DNA of 64,000 bases from Segatella copri (GTDB lineage Bacteria > Bacteroidota > Bacteroidia > Bacteroidales > Bacteroidaceae), in contig NZ_JAPDUW010000001.1 of NCBI RefSeq assembly GCF_026015295.1, forward strand, positions 2,465,501 to 2,529,500, read 5' to 3'. Below, in pieces: positions 8,555-18,243 of the stretch (position 1 is the stretch's first letter; the number at the start of each line of letters is the position of its first letter). The notes below the pieces were generated by a model, which worked only from the letters and a program-made list of their open reading frames with translations, was not told the DNA's origin and did not search any database. Made by a program: the position numbers and the translations under genes.

Positions 8555-10389
8555 TGAGTACTATCAAGAACCCGACACGCTTTGCAGAACTGGAGTATTG
8601 CCTTCAAGGATATTTTGACGGCAAGCTGGCATCTGTGATGAAACAGGTGCGAGATGACTTGACTCACAAGCAACTGGAGGAAAGAGGCAGATACCAGAGC
8701 AGTTTGGCAGGAGTGCTTGCTTCTGCCAATCCATATGCCGACAACACCGAGTTTGTTCTAAAGCAAACAGGCAAATGGAACAGCAAAACCACGGAGGACT
8801 ATCTAGTGATGTGCAACCAGAAGATATGGAAGGACAAAAACATCGTGAAGGATTTGGCTCTTCTTGCTGGCGAGTGGCGCAATGCCGTGGTGAAGGAAAT
8901 TGGACGAAGCAAATATGACGCTTTGTCGAAAGCCTGTGGCGAGGATTTGGCATACGCATACGTTGCACAAAGGATGGAAGACCTGATGATTGGGAAGCTC
9001 GTCAAGGACAATACACCCAAATCAACGATGGACTACATCTTGCGAAAGGCAGCACAAAACAGCATCTGGGGACTGCAAGAAGAACTGATGAAGTCACCAT
9101 TGACAGCAGAGATAGAAGCTCGTGGCGAGAAAGCCTATAAGCCAAGCAAGACGGAGAAGTTTGCTGGAAGGGCTACCGCCTTGGTAGTGGATGCCGTGAC
9201 TATGGGCGGTATCGGTAGTTGGAAGTCATTGGCAACTTTGGTGGGGAGCGACATGGCATTGGGCTATATCCTCGATTCCAAGAAGGGAAACGCAGAACAG
9301 CGGAAAGAGCAAGTGATGGAACTGAGCATCAGCAAGGGTGTGTTCGGACAGAACGGCAATACCTTCACTGGTTTTCGCTCACAAGCCAAGAAAGTGAATG
9401 CCACCGACAATGGCTATGTCAAGACGCTCAACAGCAAACTCCATAACAAGATACATATCCCACAAAAAGCATTTACACCCATGGCATGGACAGATAACAG
9501 TTTTAAGTTTCCTTTCCAAAAAGAGCAAGAGAAACGGAACGATCCGAAATACAAGAATGTACCGCTGATAGTGGCACCCGGCAAGGAAGATGCCTATCTG
9601 GAAGAGAAAGCCAAGCACGACGCAGCCAAGGTTGCAGAGGCAGAGCGCATCATCCAGGAAAAGAAAGATGCAGAGGCGCAACAAACAGAAACTGATGAAC
9701 AACAGCAAGCGCAATCAGAAGAAGAACAGCAAGAACAACCTGAAAATGACAACAGCAACGGATGGGAAGGACTGTTGAAGAACTTCGGACTGAATGGTTT
9801 CAGCGACATCGGCAATAACCTCGGCTATGTGATAGCCATGTTGCCCGACATCCTTGTTGGACTGTTCACTGGCAAGACGCAATCATTAGGCTTGAAGGAC
9901 AACATGATGCCAATAGCCGCCATTCTTGCAGGAATGTTTGTGAAAAATCCATTGCTGAAGATGACACTCATCGGTATGGGCGGTGCCAATCTGCTGAACA
10001 AGGCAGGACATGAAGCATTGGCAAACAAACAGGAAAGCAATGATAGAAATGCTGTATCATACGATAATACAACATCACAAGCAGTGCAATATAAGTCCTA
10101 TCCAGACGAACCGTTGAATCCCCGAATAGCCAACCCTGTGCTGCAAGGCAATTGCTTGGTGGCAACCATCGACCGAGTGCCATACACCATCCAACTGCCA
10201 GAGCATGTGGTTGGAGCATATCAAGCAGGAGCCTTACCACTCAACACCCTTGCCAATGCCGTGCTTGCCAAGAGTGACCAGATGAGACAGATGGCAGAAC
10301 GCAACTATGGCGAGCAAGAAGTGAGAAATGTGAGAAACGAGGCGATGGAAAACGCAGAGCAGCGAGAAGTCATCCAACGTTCAAGATAA
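8554..10389 (+). CDS. Large conjugative-element protein with central coiled coil and membrane segments
   Basis: The ATG at 8554 overlaps the preceding stop by one base and gives about 611 residues (MSTIKNPTRF...). The N-terminal 300 residues are soluble and mainly helical. A Lys/Glu/Gln-rich segment (about residues 350-405) is predicted coiled coil or disordered. It is followed by hydrophobic segments (LGYVIAMLPDILVGLFTG, MMPIAAILAGMFVKNPLLKMTLIGMGG). The C-terminal 130 residues are polar and end QREVIQRSR. No enzyme motif was recognised. A role at the membrane stage of transfer is inferred from position only. Confidence 0.6.
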   Translation: MSTIKNPTRFAELEYCLQGYFDGKLASVMKQVRDDLTHKQLEERGRYQSSLAGVLASANPYADNTEFVLKQTGKWNSKTTEDYLVMCNQKIWKDKNIVKDLALLAGEWRNAVVKEIGRSKYDALSKACGEDLAYAYVAQRMEDLMIGKLVKDNTPKSTMDYILRKAAQNSIWGLQEELMKSPLTAEIEARGEKAYKPSKTEKFAGRATALVVDAVTMGGIGSWKSLATLVGSDMALGYILDSKKGNAEQRKEQVMELSISKGVFGQNGNTFTGFRSQAKKVNATDNGYVKTLNSKLHNKIHIPQKAFTPMAWTDNSFKFPFQKEQEKRNDPKYKNVPLIVAPGKEDAYLEEKAKHDAAKVAEAERIIQEKKDAEAQQTETDEQQQAQSEEEQQEQPENDNSNGWEGLLKNFGLNGFSDIGNNLGYVIAMLPDILVGLFTGKTQSLGLKDNMMPIAAILAGMFVKNPLLKMTLIGMGGANLLNKAGHEALANKQESNDRNAVSYDNTTSQAVQYKSYPDEPLNPRIANPVLQGNCLVATIDRVPYTIQLPEHVVGAYQAGALPLNTLANAVLAKSDQMRQMAERNYGEQEVRNVRNEAMENAEQREVIQRSR

Positions 10390-10413
10390 GATAAAACGTA
10401 AAACAATCATACA

Positions 10414-12831
10414 ATGAAAGAGAAAAGTCCACAAGAGAAGAATGCGGCAGAGCGTCAAGTGTCACTGATTACCGAAGCCCTGTCGAAAGCAGCCGACAAC
10501 AAGGGTGTTTGGCTGAACGAGCAAGGAAAGCAATATCCACGGTTTTACCCAAAGGGAGCGGCAGTGAGTCCGTTCAATGCCCTCGTGATGGGATTGAACT
10601 CCGACAAGAACGGATTTTCTACAAATCTTTACACGTTATTTAGTGAAGCCAAGAAGCGAGACGAGTCTGTGATGGCGCATGAGAGAGGTGTGCCGTTCAA
10701 CTGGTATGCGTGGAACAAGTATGTGAACCGACATAATCCAGAGGACATCATCAGTAGAAAGGACTACCAGGAATTGTCGGCTACCGATCAGACACAGTAC
10801 AAGGGCATCCATAATCGGGAGATACGAGTGCTGTTCAACATCGATCAAACCATGTTGCTATTGAAAGACAAAGAAAAATATGAAGAGGTGGTGAAGGCGA
10901 ATGTCGGTGCGAATGAAGACAAGGCATTGCGTAGCCAAGTGAATGACTTCATCCAGAAGATGAAGGACAACCTGATGGCGGTGCGCAAAGACGGAAGCGG
11001 AGTGGCACATTATGACACGGAGAAGGACGCCGTGTATATGCCAAAGCAAGAAAATTTTGAGCAATATAGCGATTATGTGCAGGAGATGCTGCGTCAAGTG
11101 GTGAGTGCTACAGGACATCAACAGCGACTGGCAAGGGAAGGCATGGTGATGAAGAATGGCATTGCACCATCTGAGGATGCCGTGAAGCAAGAGAAACTGG
11201 TGGTAGAACTGGCTTCGGGCATCAAGATGATGGAAATGGGTATGCCAGCCAAGATTTCCAAGGAGAACATGGGATTGGTGGACTACTGGAACCGTGAACT
11301 GAAAGAAAATCCATGTCTGATAGATGCTATAGAGAGTGATGTGAACAATGCCTTGGACGTTATCCGCAAGGCAGAGCGTGGCGAGAAAATAGAATATTCA
11401 TCCTTGAAGAACGAGCAGCAGACCACCGAGATGCAATTGAAGATGCCCAAGCATTACTTCGTGGCAGACGAGATAGCCAAGCATCCTGACAGCGAGCAGA
11501 AGTTTGTGGTGATTGTAAGAGACAAGGAAAACAAGAGTGCTGATGTGGTGTTGCCAGCAGGAGCATCATTGGAAGTGAACAACGAGGTGTCGGGCATGAG
11601 CAAGCAGCGCATCGAACATGCCTTACAGAAAGAAGGTTTTCAGTCTGTCAAGTTCTATAATCCCGATGGCGCTTTGGGCTACCATCCTGATGACAGCTAT
11701 TTTGCAGGAAAGGACATCACTGTGGCAAGATTGAAGAACTGGCAACTGGAAGACATATCCAAGATAGACGTGAGTGATGCCGTGAGCCAGAGCAAGCAGG
11801 TGGGCTTCGACCGCATACAGATGGTGCAGGATGACAACAAGCGTTGGGCGATGTATATCAAGCCCGAAGGACAGAAGGCTTTTTCCATCTATCCCGACAA
11901 GGCGGACTTAAACCGCTTCTTCACCACACTGAAACAGGCGCAGGACACGATGGACAGTCTGAGAGTGGAACTGGCACAGAAATACTATGCGATGGCAGAG
12001 ACAAAGCCTGACCTGAAGGTGGACTTGTTTGGCAGCGGTCAGCACAACGAGGTGGACATGAACCGCATACAGAAAGTGAACGTGTTCAAGGCAAAGAACG
12101 ATGTCATTCTGTGTGCAGTCACCATTGATGGCGCAGACAAGTTGCAGCCTCGTGTGGTATCGCCAAGCCAATGGCAACGAATGTGGATTGCCGAAGACAA
12201 GAACGAGTACAAAAAGCATCTTGCTGCTACCCTGTTTGCTGACATCCTGCAGAAAGGACAGACGCAGGAGCAGACTGCATCAGAAAAGCAAGTTGAGGAA
12301 ACCGAGGTGAAGCAAGAAACGCAAGTCTCCACCGATAAGAATGAGGAAGAACATCGAGAGTATCACGAGGAAGAGAATAAGCAAGCATCTTCTGAGGAAA
12401 AGACAGATATTAGGGAAGAGAAGGATGCGACTGTTCAAAGAGATAATAACGCTACTGTGGAAAAGAAGGAAGAAACAAAGGGTAAGCAGAAGGAAGAGAC
12501 CAAGGACTCTCCCATCATGAAGCAATGGAAGGAGTTGAAAGCCAAGCATCCAGATGCTTTGCTGCTGTTTCGTGTAGGTGATTTTTATGAGATGTATGAA
12601 CAGGATGCCAAGCGAGGAGCGGAAGTGTTGGGGATTACATTGACAAAGAGAAACACCCAAGCTGGTATCTACATGGCTGGCTTTCCACATCATGCCTTGG
12701 ACACCTATCTGCCCAAACTTATCCGAGCAGGAGAACGAGTGGCTATCTGTGACCAGTTGGAGGCACCCAAGCAGAAGCAAGAGGAGCAAAATACTGAGGA
12801 ACAGCAGCGTTCTGGCGGTATGAAACGATAA
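10414..12831 (+). CDS. Polyvalent protein: ArdC-like with lost zincin site, fused to MutS domain I
   Basis: The 805-residue product has an ArdC-like N-terminal region (about 45-105, [16 protein letters not shown]...WYAW). A zincin-like region follows, in which the expected HExxH is replaced by R227-Q-V-V-S231 while the flanking ATGHQQRL is kept, so it should not bind zinc normally. A middle region has DUF3945-type features, and about residues 610-690 are Gln/Glu/Lys-rich. Residues about 699-790 match MutS domain I ([19 protein letters not shown]...GITLTKRN...[26 protein letters not shown]) and keep the F724-x-E726 mismatch-reading motif. No MutS ATPase is present. The tail is RSGGMKR. Antirestriction or DNA-protecting work in the recipient is inferred from the ArdC family. 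Confidence 0.75.
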   Translation: MKEKSPQEKNAAERQVSLITEALSKAADNKGVWLNEQGKQYPRFYPKGAAVSPFNALVMGLNSDKNGFSTNLYTLFSEAKKRDESVMAHERGVPFNWYAWNKYVNRHNPEDIISRKDYQELSATDQTQYKGIHNREIRVLFNIDQTMLLLKDKEKYEEVVKANVGANEDKALRSQVNDFIQKMKDNLMAVRKDGSGVAHYDTEKDAVYMPKQENFEQYSDYVQEMLRQVVSATGHQQRLAREGMVMKNGIAPSEDAVKQEKLVVELASGIKMMEMGMPAKISKENMGLVDYWNRELKENPCLIDAIESDVNNALDVIRKAERGEKIEYSSLKNEQQTTEMQLKMPKHYFVADEIAKHPDSEQKFVVIVRDKENKSADVVLPAGASLEVNNEVSGMSKQRIEHALQKEGFQSVKFYNPDGALGYHPDDSYFAGKDITVARLKNWQLEDISKIDVSDAVSQSKQVGFDRIQMVQDDNKRWAMYIKPEGQKAFSIYPDKADLNRFFTTLKQAQDTMDSLRVELAQKYYAMAETKPDLKVDLFGSGQHNEVDMNRIQKVNVFKAKNDVILCAVTIDGADKLQPRVVSPSQWQRMWIAEDKNEYKKHLAATLFADILQKGQTQEQTASEKQVEETEVKQETQVSTDKNEEEHREYHEEENKQASSEEKTDIREEKDATVQRDNNATVEKKEETKGKQKEETKDSPIMKQWKELKAKHPDALLLFRVGDFYEMYEQDAKRGAEVLGITLTKRNTQAGIYMAGFPHHALDTYLPKLIRAGERVAICDQLEAPKQKQEEQNTEEQQRSGGMKR

Positions 12832-12847
12832 TAATGAGGATAAAGAC

Positions 12848-14452
12848 ATGAGCAAGAATCAGCAATATGCAGAAAGATATGCTGTCGAGGCGATGGAACA
12901 AATGAAGCGATATGGCATCCCTGCTTCCGTCACCTTGGCGCAAGGCATCTTAGAAAGCCGTAATGGACAGAGTGAACTGTCGCAGTTGGGCAACAACCAT
13001 TTTGGCGTGAAGGCTTCGAAAAGTTGGCTGAAGAACGGTGGCGACTATCTTGTCTACACCGATGACAAACCGAATGAGAAGTTCTGCAAGTATGCCACGG
13101 TGGGTGACTCATACGAACACCATTCCAAGATATTGAAGAACAACAGCCGCTACAGCCAATGTTTCAAACTCTCTCCCGACGACTACAAGGGATGGACAAA
13201 CGGCATTGAGCGAGGCGGTTATGCCACCAGTGGAGGATATGCAGCCAGTTTGCAAAAGATTATCGAGATCAATGGATTACAGAAGTATGACCAACAGGTG
13301 ATGCGAGAGATGAGGGCTGAGGGCAAGAAGTTCGGCGTAGAACAGAATGCAAGGACTTCAGCAACGGTATCGTCTTCGGTATCGACATCCAATAATGACG
13401 AAAAGAAGCAAACAGCATCTCAAACAACCAACGACAAATACTCATTCCCTGTGAAAAGGGACGAGTTCTTGTTTGTCACTTCTCCATTCGGTATGCGTCA
13501 AGACCCTATGGACAAAAGCAAACAGCAGATGCACAAGGGCATTGACATCAGAGCCAAGCATGATGATGTGTTGGCAACCGAGAATGGTGGCAAGGTGGTA
13601 GCTGTGAACCACAATGCCAATACTGGCGGTGGCAAGTCTGTGACAGTGGAATACGCAAGATCGGACGGAAGCAAGGTGCAGACCACATATATGCACTTGG
13701 ACAGTATTGCCGTGAAGGTGGGTGACGAGGTGAAAGCTGGGCAAAAGTTAGGTGTGTCGGGAAATACCGGCACACGCACTACTGGCGAACACTTGCATTT
13801 CGGAGTGAAAAACATATCGGCAGACGGCAAGACAAGGGACGTGGATCCTGCATCATACTTGGCGGAGATAGCGCAGAAAGGTAATCTGAAGCAACAAGCA
13901 TTGTATAACGGCAATGACCTGTTGGCAAAATACAAGGGAAATAGTTCGGTAGTGGACACGAGTCTGTCACCTGACGATTGGATGAAGAAACTGCTTTCAT
14001 CCGAGGACGCAAGCACAGGATTGTCAAGTACAGACCCGATAATGGGATTGGTGACTACCATGTATAGCAGTCTGCTTGCCCTCGCTGTGCAAATAGACAG
14101 TAAAAGCGAGGAAGAGCAAAAAGCGCAAATCTCAGAAGCTGTAAGCAAAAGGCAGGTGGACTTGAAACCGTTGATGCCGACTATGAATGAATGTGTGCTG
14201 AGCGTTGGCGATAATGGAAAGGCTGTGTTGCAAGCGGACAATGGCACTACCAAAGTGACGAGAGAGCTGACCAATGCGGAGTTATGTAGATTGTCGCAAG
14301 TGTTGGGTGATACCAACCTGAGCAATGATGCCAAGAAAATGCGCATCGCTGGAATGGTGAATACTATCGTGCTGACGCAACAGGCATCGCAAAACTATGA
14401 GCAAGTCCTGGAACAGCAAGAAGGTCAAAGTCAGACAATGCAAAGAAAGTAA
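12848..14452 (+). CDS. Bifunctional peptidoglycan hydrolase: GH73 glucosaminidase plus M23 peptidase
   Basis: Residues about 5-150 form a FlgJ/GH73-type glucosaminidase domain (AQGILESRNGQSELSQLGNNHFGVK) with the catalytic Glu at about E36. Residues about 200-340 form an M23 domain with H229 and D233 in MHKGIDI, and H315-L-H317. The two activities would cut glycan and peptide bonds, a typical way for transfer systems to breach the wall. No signal peptide is visible at the annotated start, so export would need another route or the transfer apparatus. The last 190 residues are unassigned and end TMQRK. 534 residues in total. Confidence 0.85.
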   Translation: MSKNQQYAERYAVEAMEQMKRYGIPASVTLAQGILESRNGQSELSQLGNNHFGVKASKSWLKNGGDYLVYTDDKPNEKFCKYATVGDSYEHHSKILKNNSRYSQCFKLSPDDYKGWTNGIERGGYATSGGYAASLQKIIEINGLQKYDQQVMREMRAEGKKFGVEQNARTSATVSSSVSTSNNDEKKQTASQTTNDKYSFPVKRDEFLFVTSPFGMRQDPMDKSKQQMHKGIDIRAKHDDVLATENGGKVVAVNHNANTGGGKSVTVEYARSDGSKVQTTYMHLDSIAVKVGDEVKAGQKLGVSGNTGTRTTGEHLHFGVKNISADGKTRDVDPASYLAEIAQKGNLKQQALYNGNDLLAKYKGNSSVVDTSLSPDDWMKKLLSSEDASTGLSSTDPIMGLVTTMYSSLLALAVQIDSKSEEEQKAQISEAVSKRQVDLKPLMPTMNECVLSVGDNGKAVLQADNGTTKVTRELTNAELCRLSQVLGDTNLSNDAKKMRIAGMVNTIVLTQQASQNYEQVLEQQEGQSQTMQRK

Positions 14453-14510
14453 GATACTTGGAGGTTCCACATCTTGGTCGATTGAAAACGAATAAAAAAG
14501 TATTTGAGCT

Positions 14511-15119
14511 ATGATTAAATGTAACGTAAGTGTGTGCGGAACCGTCAGCAAGGCTGCAGTGGTTCGCAATGGGAAGGACGGAATGCCTTTTACGACATAT
14601 TCCGTGGATGTGGTGGTGCCAGCCAAAAGTGGTATCAACAAGACCGTGATTGTCAGTTGCATCATGGATGGTGACGATTCGGAAGGTATTGTCGTGGGCA
14701 ACCGCATTGAGTTGAAAGGTGTGTTGACCTTCAAGAAGAAAGACGACAACCTGTATTTCAACTTGAAGGTATCGGAAGTGAACCTGTCTCCCGTATCGGA
14801 AAGCAAGGATGGCATCGTGGGCGACATGGAGTTCAAAGGCAAGGTCGGTAAGGACATTGATATGAAGAAGGACAAAAATGGGAAGGCTTTCCTGATGTTC
14901 TCTGCTTTCAGTGCAGAGAAGATTAGAGAAGAATTTACTTTTACGTGGGTGCGCTTTGTCCGTTTCTCGGAAGAAAGAGAGGAATGGTTGCAGCCAAAAA
15001 CCACCATCGAGGCAAAGGGCGAGCTGGAAATCTCGGTGTATAACGACAGGCTCAACTTAGGCTGCAAGGTGGCGGAGTTGAACCAGTGGGAGAAGAAACC
15101 GTATCATCCTAACAATTAG
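14511..15119 (+). CDS. Tandem OB-fold (SSB-like) protein
   Basis: The 202-residue protein appears to contain two related strand-rich OB-type units: about residues 1-95 (KCNVSVCGTVSKAAVVRNGKDGMPF...VNLSPV) and 100-195 (DMEFKGKVGKDIDMKKDKNGKAFLMF...CKVAELNQW). Both contain a G-K/T-V...G-KDG/K-NGKAF hairpin and a GNRIELKG/IEAKGEL step as in single-strand binding proteins. It lies between the GH73/M23 and ArdC genes and ends 5 nt before ArdC. Coating of transferred single strands is inferred. It is distinct from the single-domain SSB encoded at 32291-32674. Confidence 0.6.
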   Translation: MIKCNVSVCGTVSKAAVVRNGKDGMPFTTYSVDVVVPAKSGINKTVIVSCIMDGDDSEGIVVGNRIELKGVLTFKKKDDNLYFNLKVSEVNLSPVSESKDGIVGDMEFKGKVGKDIDMKKDKNGKAFLMFSAFSAEKIREEFTFTWVRFVRFSEEREEWLQPKTTIEAKGELEISVYNDRLNLGCKVAELNQWEKKPYHPNN

Positions 15120-15124
15120 CAAGT

Positions 15125-16351
15125 ATGGCATATTACAATAAGAGTCCACAGAATAATGGCGATGGAAAGAATGCTGAGGACAGAGCCTTGGACACCTTTG
15201 CCAACATGATGATAGAGAAAATCGAGTCGTTGGGAAGCAAGGACGGATGGCAAAAGCCTTGGTTTACGGAAGGTACATTGAGTTGGCCGAAGAACCTGTC
15301 TGGCAGGGAGTATAACGGCATGAATGCCTTGTTGCTCACCATGCTCTGCGAGAAGAAAGGCTACGAGTTGCCAGTGTTCTGCACCTTTAACCGTGCAGTG
15401 GGTTTGAACTATCAGACCGACAAGCAAGGTAACAAGAAGCAGATGGTGGATGCCAATGGCGAGCCGTTGCCCAAGGTTGGCATCAATAAGGGAGAAAAGA
15501 GTTTTCCCGTGATGCTGACAAATTTTACCATTGTACACAAGGAGACAAAAGAAAAGATACCCTATGACGACTACAAGCGAATGAGTGCTGAGGAGCAGAA
15601 GGAGTATAATGTCTATCCGAAGTTGAATGTGTATCAGGTGTTCAATGTGGCACAGACCAATCTGAAGGAGGCACGACCTGAATTGTATGCCAAGTTGGAA
15701 GCGGAGAACAAGCCAGAAAAGGCATTGGTGAAGGAAGGTGACATGTATTCGTTTCCTGCTGTTGACCGGATGTTCAAGGAGCAGAGATGGATTTGTCCCA
15801 TCAATATCGAACACCAGGACAATGCGTTCTACTCCATTTCCAGCAACCAGATAACCATTCCTGAAAAGTCACAGTTCAAGGATGGTGAGTCGTGGTATGG
15901 AACAGCGTTCCATGAGATGGTTCACTCAACAGGAGCGGAAGATCAGTTGAACCGTCTCAAACCGCAGTCGGGCTTCGGTTCCGATGAATATGCACGTGAG
16001 GAACTGGTTGCAGAGTTGGGCAGTGCGTTGGTGTGCCAGAAGTATGGCATGACCAAGAATCTGAAGGAAGACAGTGCCGCCTATCTGAAATCGTGGCTCG
16101 GCAGTCTGAAGGAGACGCCAAGTTTCATCAAGACCACCTTGATGGATGTGAAAAAGGCAACGTCCATTCTCACGCAGAGAATAGACGAAGTGTCTTTGGA
16201 AATGAAGGAGCAACAGAGTGAGGTTGTTGCAGCTTCAGTATCGGAAGAAAACAAGGATGCGAAGGACATGAAGCAATCTGCATCATCAAATGATAATGAG
16301 CAGACTGAGGTAGAAGAGGAAAAAGTCGCACGGTCTGCGTTCCGTCGGTAA
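15125..16351 (+). CDS. ArdC-family antirestriction protein with zincin-like metallopeptidase domain
   Basis: The 408-residue protein has the ArdC N-terminal ssDNA-binding region (about 20-180, with KPWFTEGTLSWPKNLSGREYNGMNALLL) and a C-terminal zincin-like domain. The zinc site is intact: H263-E264-M-V-H267 followed by STGAEDQLNRL, with downstream EELVAELGSALVC supplying the third ligand region. In plasmid pSa, ArdC protects incoming DNA from restriction. That role is expected here. The acidic C-terminal extension ends VARSAFRR, like the Toprim and other operon proteins. It is the last gene of the + strand operon, followed by a terminator. Confidence 0.85.
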   Translation: MAYYNKSPQNNGDGKNAEDRALDTFANMMIEKIESLGSKDGWQKPWFTEGTLSWPKNLSGREYNGMNALLLTMLCEKKGYELPVFCTFNRAVGLNYQTDKQGNKKQMVDANGEPLPKVGINKGEKSFPVMLTNFTIVHKETKEKIPYDDYKRMSAEEQKEYNVYPKLNVYQVFNVAQTNLKEARPELYAKLEAENKPEKALVKEGDMYSFPAVDRMFKEQRWICPINIEHQDNAFYSISSNQITIPEKSQFKDGESWYGTAFHEMVHSTGAEDQLNRLKPQSGFGSDEYAREELVAELGSALVCQKYGMTKNLKEDSAAYLKSWLGSLKETPSFIKTTLMDVKKATSILTQRIDEVSLEMKEQQSEVVAASVSEENKDAKDMKQSASSNDNEQTEVEEEKVARSAFRR

Positions 16352-16380
16352 CGAGTCAATTGTGGCAAACATGCAAAAAA

Positions 16381-16426
16381 CCAAGATGCGCACATATATA
16401 ATAATGTGTAGGCATCTTGGATTTTT
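16381..16426. terminator. Bidirectional terminator between ArdC and the minus-strand block
   Basis: CCAAGATGC (16381-16389) pairs with GCATCTTGG (16412-16420). The loop contains a further inverted CACAT/ATGTG. A-rich sequence precedes and ATTTTT follows, so it can stop transcription from both convergent operons. Confidence 0.75.
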
Positions 16427-16439
16427 CGTTTTGGGAGTT

Positions 16440-16721
16440 TTATTCTTCCTCCTCATCATCTTCTTCGGGTGATAGCCATTTCTGCCAATCTTTCTCATCA
16501 ATGGTGAGGTCGTCCATTTCCCAATCATATGCGAGTTCGGGCATTGGGTCACGAGAGTAAGGGAAATGGATGGTATAGCCGATTTGTCCATAGGAGACAT
16601 GGAGCGGAGTGACGCAAAGGTCTCTGCCGAAATAGCTTCGGGTGGTAAGGTATTTGCGCCAGTCGAAACGCTCATTGAGAATGTTTCGACATAGGCGGTA
16701 AAGATATTGTTCTATTGTCAT
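16440..16721 (-). CDS. Small acidic hypothetical protein of the element
   Basis: 93 residues, no family recognised. The N-terminal half is basic and aromatic (YLYRLCRNILNERFDWRKYL). The C-terminus is strongly acidic and ends in a run of Asp and Glu. The start overlaps the stop of the upstream gene as ATGA, showing translational coupling. Confidence 0.6.
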   Translation of the reverse strand: MTIEQYLYRLCRNILNERFDWRKYLTTRSYFGRDLCVTPLHVSYGQIGYTIHFPYSRDPMPELAYDWEMDDLTIDEKDWQKWLSPEEDDEEEE

Positions 16722-17089
16722 ACGGCTTGAAGTTCTAACTGTGAATAATATTGTTTGAATGCCTCGTAAAGGTCAGCCATCATTACTTCGGCTTCCTCCA
16801 TGTCTTTGACTATATCGGCAATGTGGTAAGGTGCACCATTTTTGCCGTGACCGTCTGAGCCAATCCAAATGTACGCTTCCTCGTCAACATCAAAGTTCTC
16901 GTAATACTCATGGATATTGTCGATGAAGGCTTCCATATCATCGTCTTCAAGTTCCACGCTGAAATTGAAATCTTGACCATAGGAAGTATATTTAGCGAAG
17001 TTTACATCTGTCTTGCCGTTTTGTGGCTCGGAGAAATCAACGCTCCATCCTAATATTTTGGCTATCTCCGTTATCTTTTGCTGTATCAT
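16718..17089 (-). CDS. Small acidic hypothetical protein of the element
   Basis: 123 residues, acidic, with AYIWIGSDGHGKNGAPYHIADIVKDM as its most conserved-looking region. No known domain was recognised. It is coupled to the downstream 93-residue protein by an ATGA overlap. Acidic proteins of this kind in mobile elements are sometimes DNA mimics or antirestriction factors, but nothing here proves that. Confidence 0.6.
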   Translation of the reverse strand: MIQQKITEIAKILGWSVDFSEPQNGKTDVNFAKYTSYGQDFNFSVELEDDDMEAFIDNIHEYYENFDVDEEAYIWIGSDGHGKNGAPYHIADIVKDMEEAEVMMADLYEAFKQYYSQLELQAV

Positions 17090-17141
17090 ATAGTTTGATT
17101 TTTATCAGCCATAGGCAAGAAGCCTACGGCTGATGAATGGT

Positions 17142-17516
17142 TTAAACTTCTTCCCTGTCATACATGTCAGACAGAAACGACTGCAATCTCTCGTCGGAAA
17201 TGTTTCCGATTGGGCAAGGCTTGAAGCTCTTGTCCTGCAATATCGGTATCTTGGGAAGGTTATGTCCGACATCCACGCTGATACTTTCCATTTCCTTGAT
17301 GGAAGCATAGCCATATTCTGTATCGGCAAGACCGACAACGATAGAGAACAGCGTGAAGTCATTGCCTTCCGGCTGACCTTCCAATACATACCAACGGACT
17401 TTGCCGATGAAGAAGACGCATTGGCAAATGGCATCCTTCTTCTTGCCGTCCTGTGAATAAAGCGGATATTGCTTGAACTGCTCCGCCAACTGTGGTGTAA
17501 TCAATCTGCTTGTCAT
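17142..17516 (-). CDS. DUF2958-like protein
   Basis: From the ATG at 17516 the product is 124 residues, starting MTSRLITPQLAEQFKQYPLYSQDG and continuing with a WYVLEGQPEGNDFTLFSIVVG core. This is the usual start and pattern of DUF2958 proteins, common in plasmids and conjugative elements. A longer upstream frame exists but would overlap the neighbouring gene and lacks family similarity. Function unknown. Confidence 0.7.
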   Translation of the reverse strand: MTSRLITPQLAEQFKQYPLYSQDGKKKDAICQCVFFIGKVRWYVLEGQPEGNDFTLFSIVVGLADTEYGYASIKEMESISVDVGHNLPKIPILQDKSFKPCPIGNISDERLQSFLSDMYDREEV

Positions 17517-17523
17517 AACTGCA

Positions 17524-17931
17524 TTATTTATTGTGTGAATAATCTGGTGAAGATGGATAGTAGAGCTGCTGCTCACGCAAGGCTTCAATGGCTGCATGTG
17601 CCAAAGTGCAAGCCCATTCATTGCGAAGGTCATAATAGCCCTTCTGATAGTTTATTGCCAACTGCTCCATGAAAGCCATCATCACCTTGAACTTCTCGTT
17701 TACAAGAAAGCGGTGGTCATTGGCAAACTCTGCACCCACCTTGGATGCGGAACACATCTTGCCGTTCACGAAGCGTGAAAACTCATTGGCAAACTCCTTG
17801 TCTCTTTCGTTAATCATATCGTTCATATCTGTTCGGATTAAATTGTGAAACTTCTTTTTCTTCCCTATTCTCGAAGCCTTTACGACTTCATCGAGGGAAT
17901 TGATTTTACGTGCAATCAAGAGTTCGGACAT
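17524..17931 (-). CDS. Hypothetical helical protein of the element
   Basis: Unrecognised, helix-rich, ending YYPSSPDYSHNK. The frame is open back to 18081. The start is uncertain: ATG codons at 17931, 17826 and 17817 all leave a plausible protein (135, 100 or 97 residues). The part from MNDMINERDKEFANEF onward looks best conserved. It is 7 nt upstream of the DUF2958 gene and likely co-transcribed with it. Confidence 0.5.
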   Translation of the reverse strand: MSELLIARKINSLDEVVKASRIGKKKKFHNLIRTDMNDMINERDKEFANEFSRFVNGKMCSASKVGAEFANDHRFLVNEKFKVMMAFMEQLAINYQKGYYDLRNEWACTLAHAAIEALREQQLYYPSSPDYSHNK

Positions 17932-18243
17932 GGAGGCAGACAAGACAAGGAATTGGGAGATTATTTCATCGGAATACCCCAATCTTTGATTGGTGGAAGG
18001 CTGCTGATGAAATAACCTGCTAATAGCAAGGCGGTACTTGACAGTCTGGTGGGCTGAACTAAATTTGCTAAGGAAAAACAAGGGAGGATGAAGGGGTATG
18101 GGAGATGTGTAGTGACTAAAACTGGTAAGATTACCACTTTTTGATAATAGAGAGATCTGTTAAAACCTGTATATACAGATGCTGCATTCCCGTTTTTTGT
18201 CATTTGTGTCACTTTTCGGGAATTGTATTTCTGAAAATATCCC

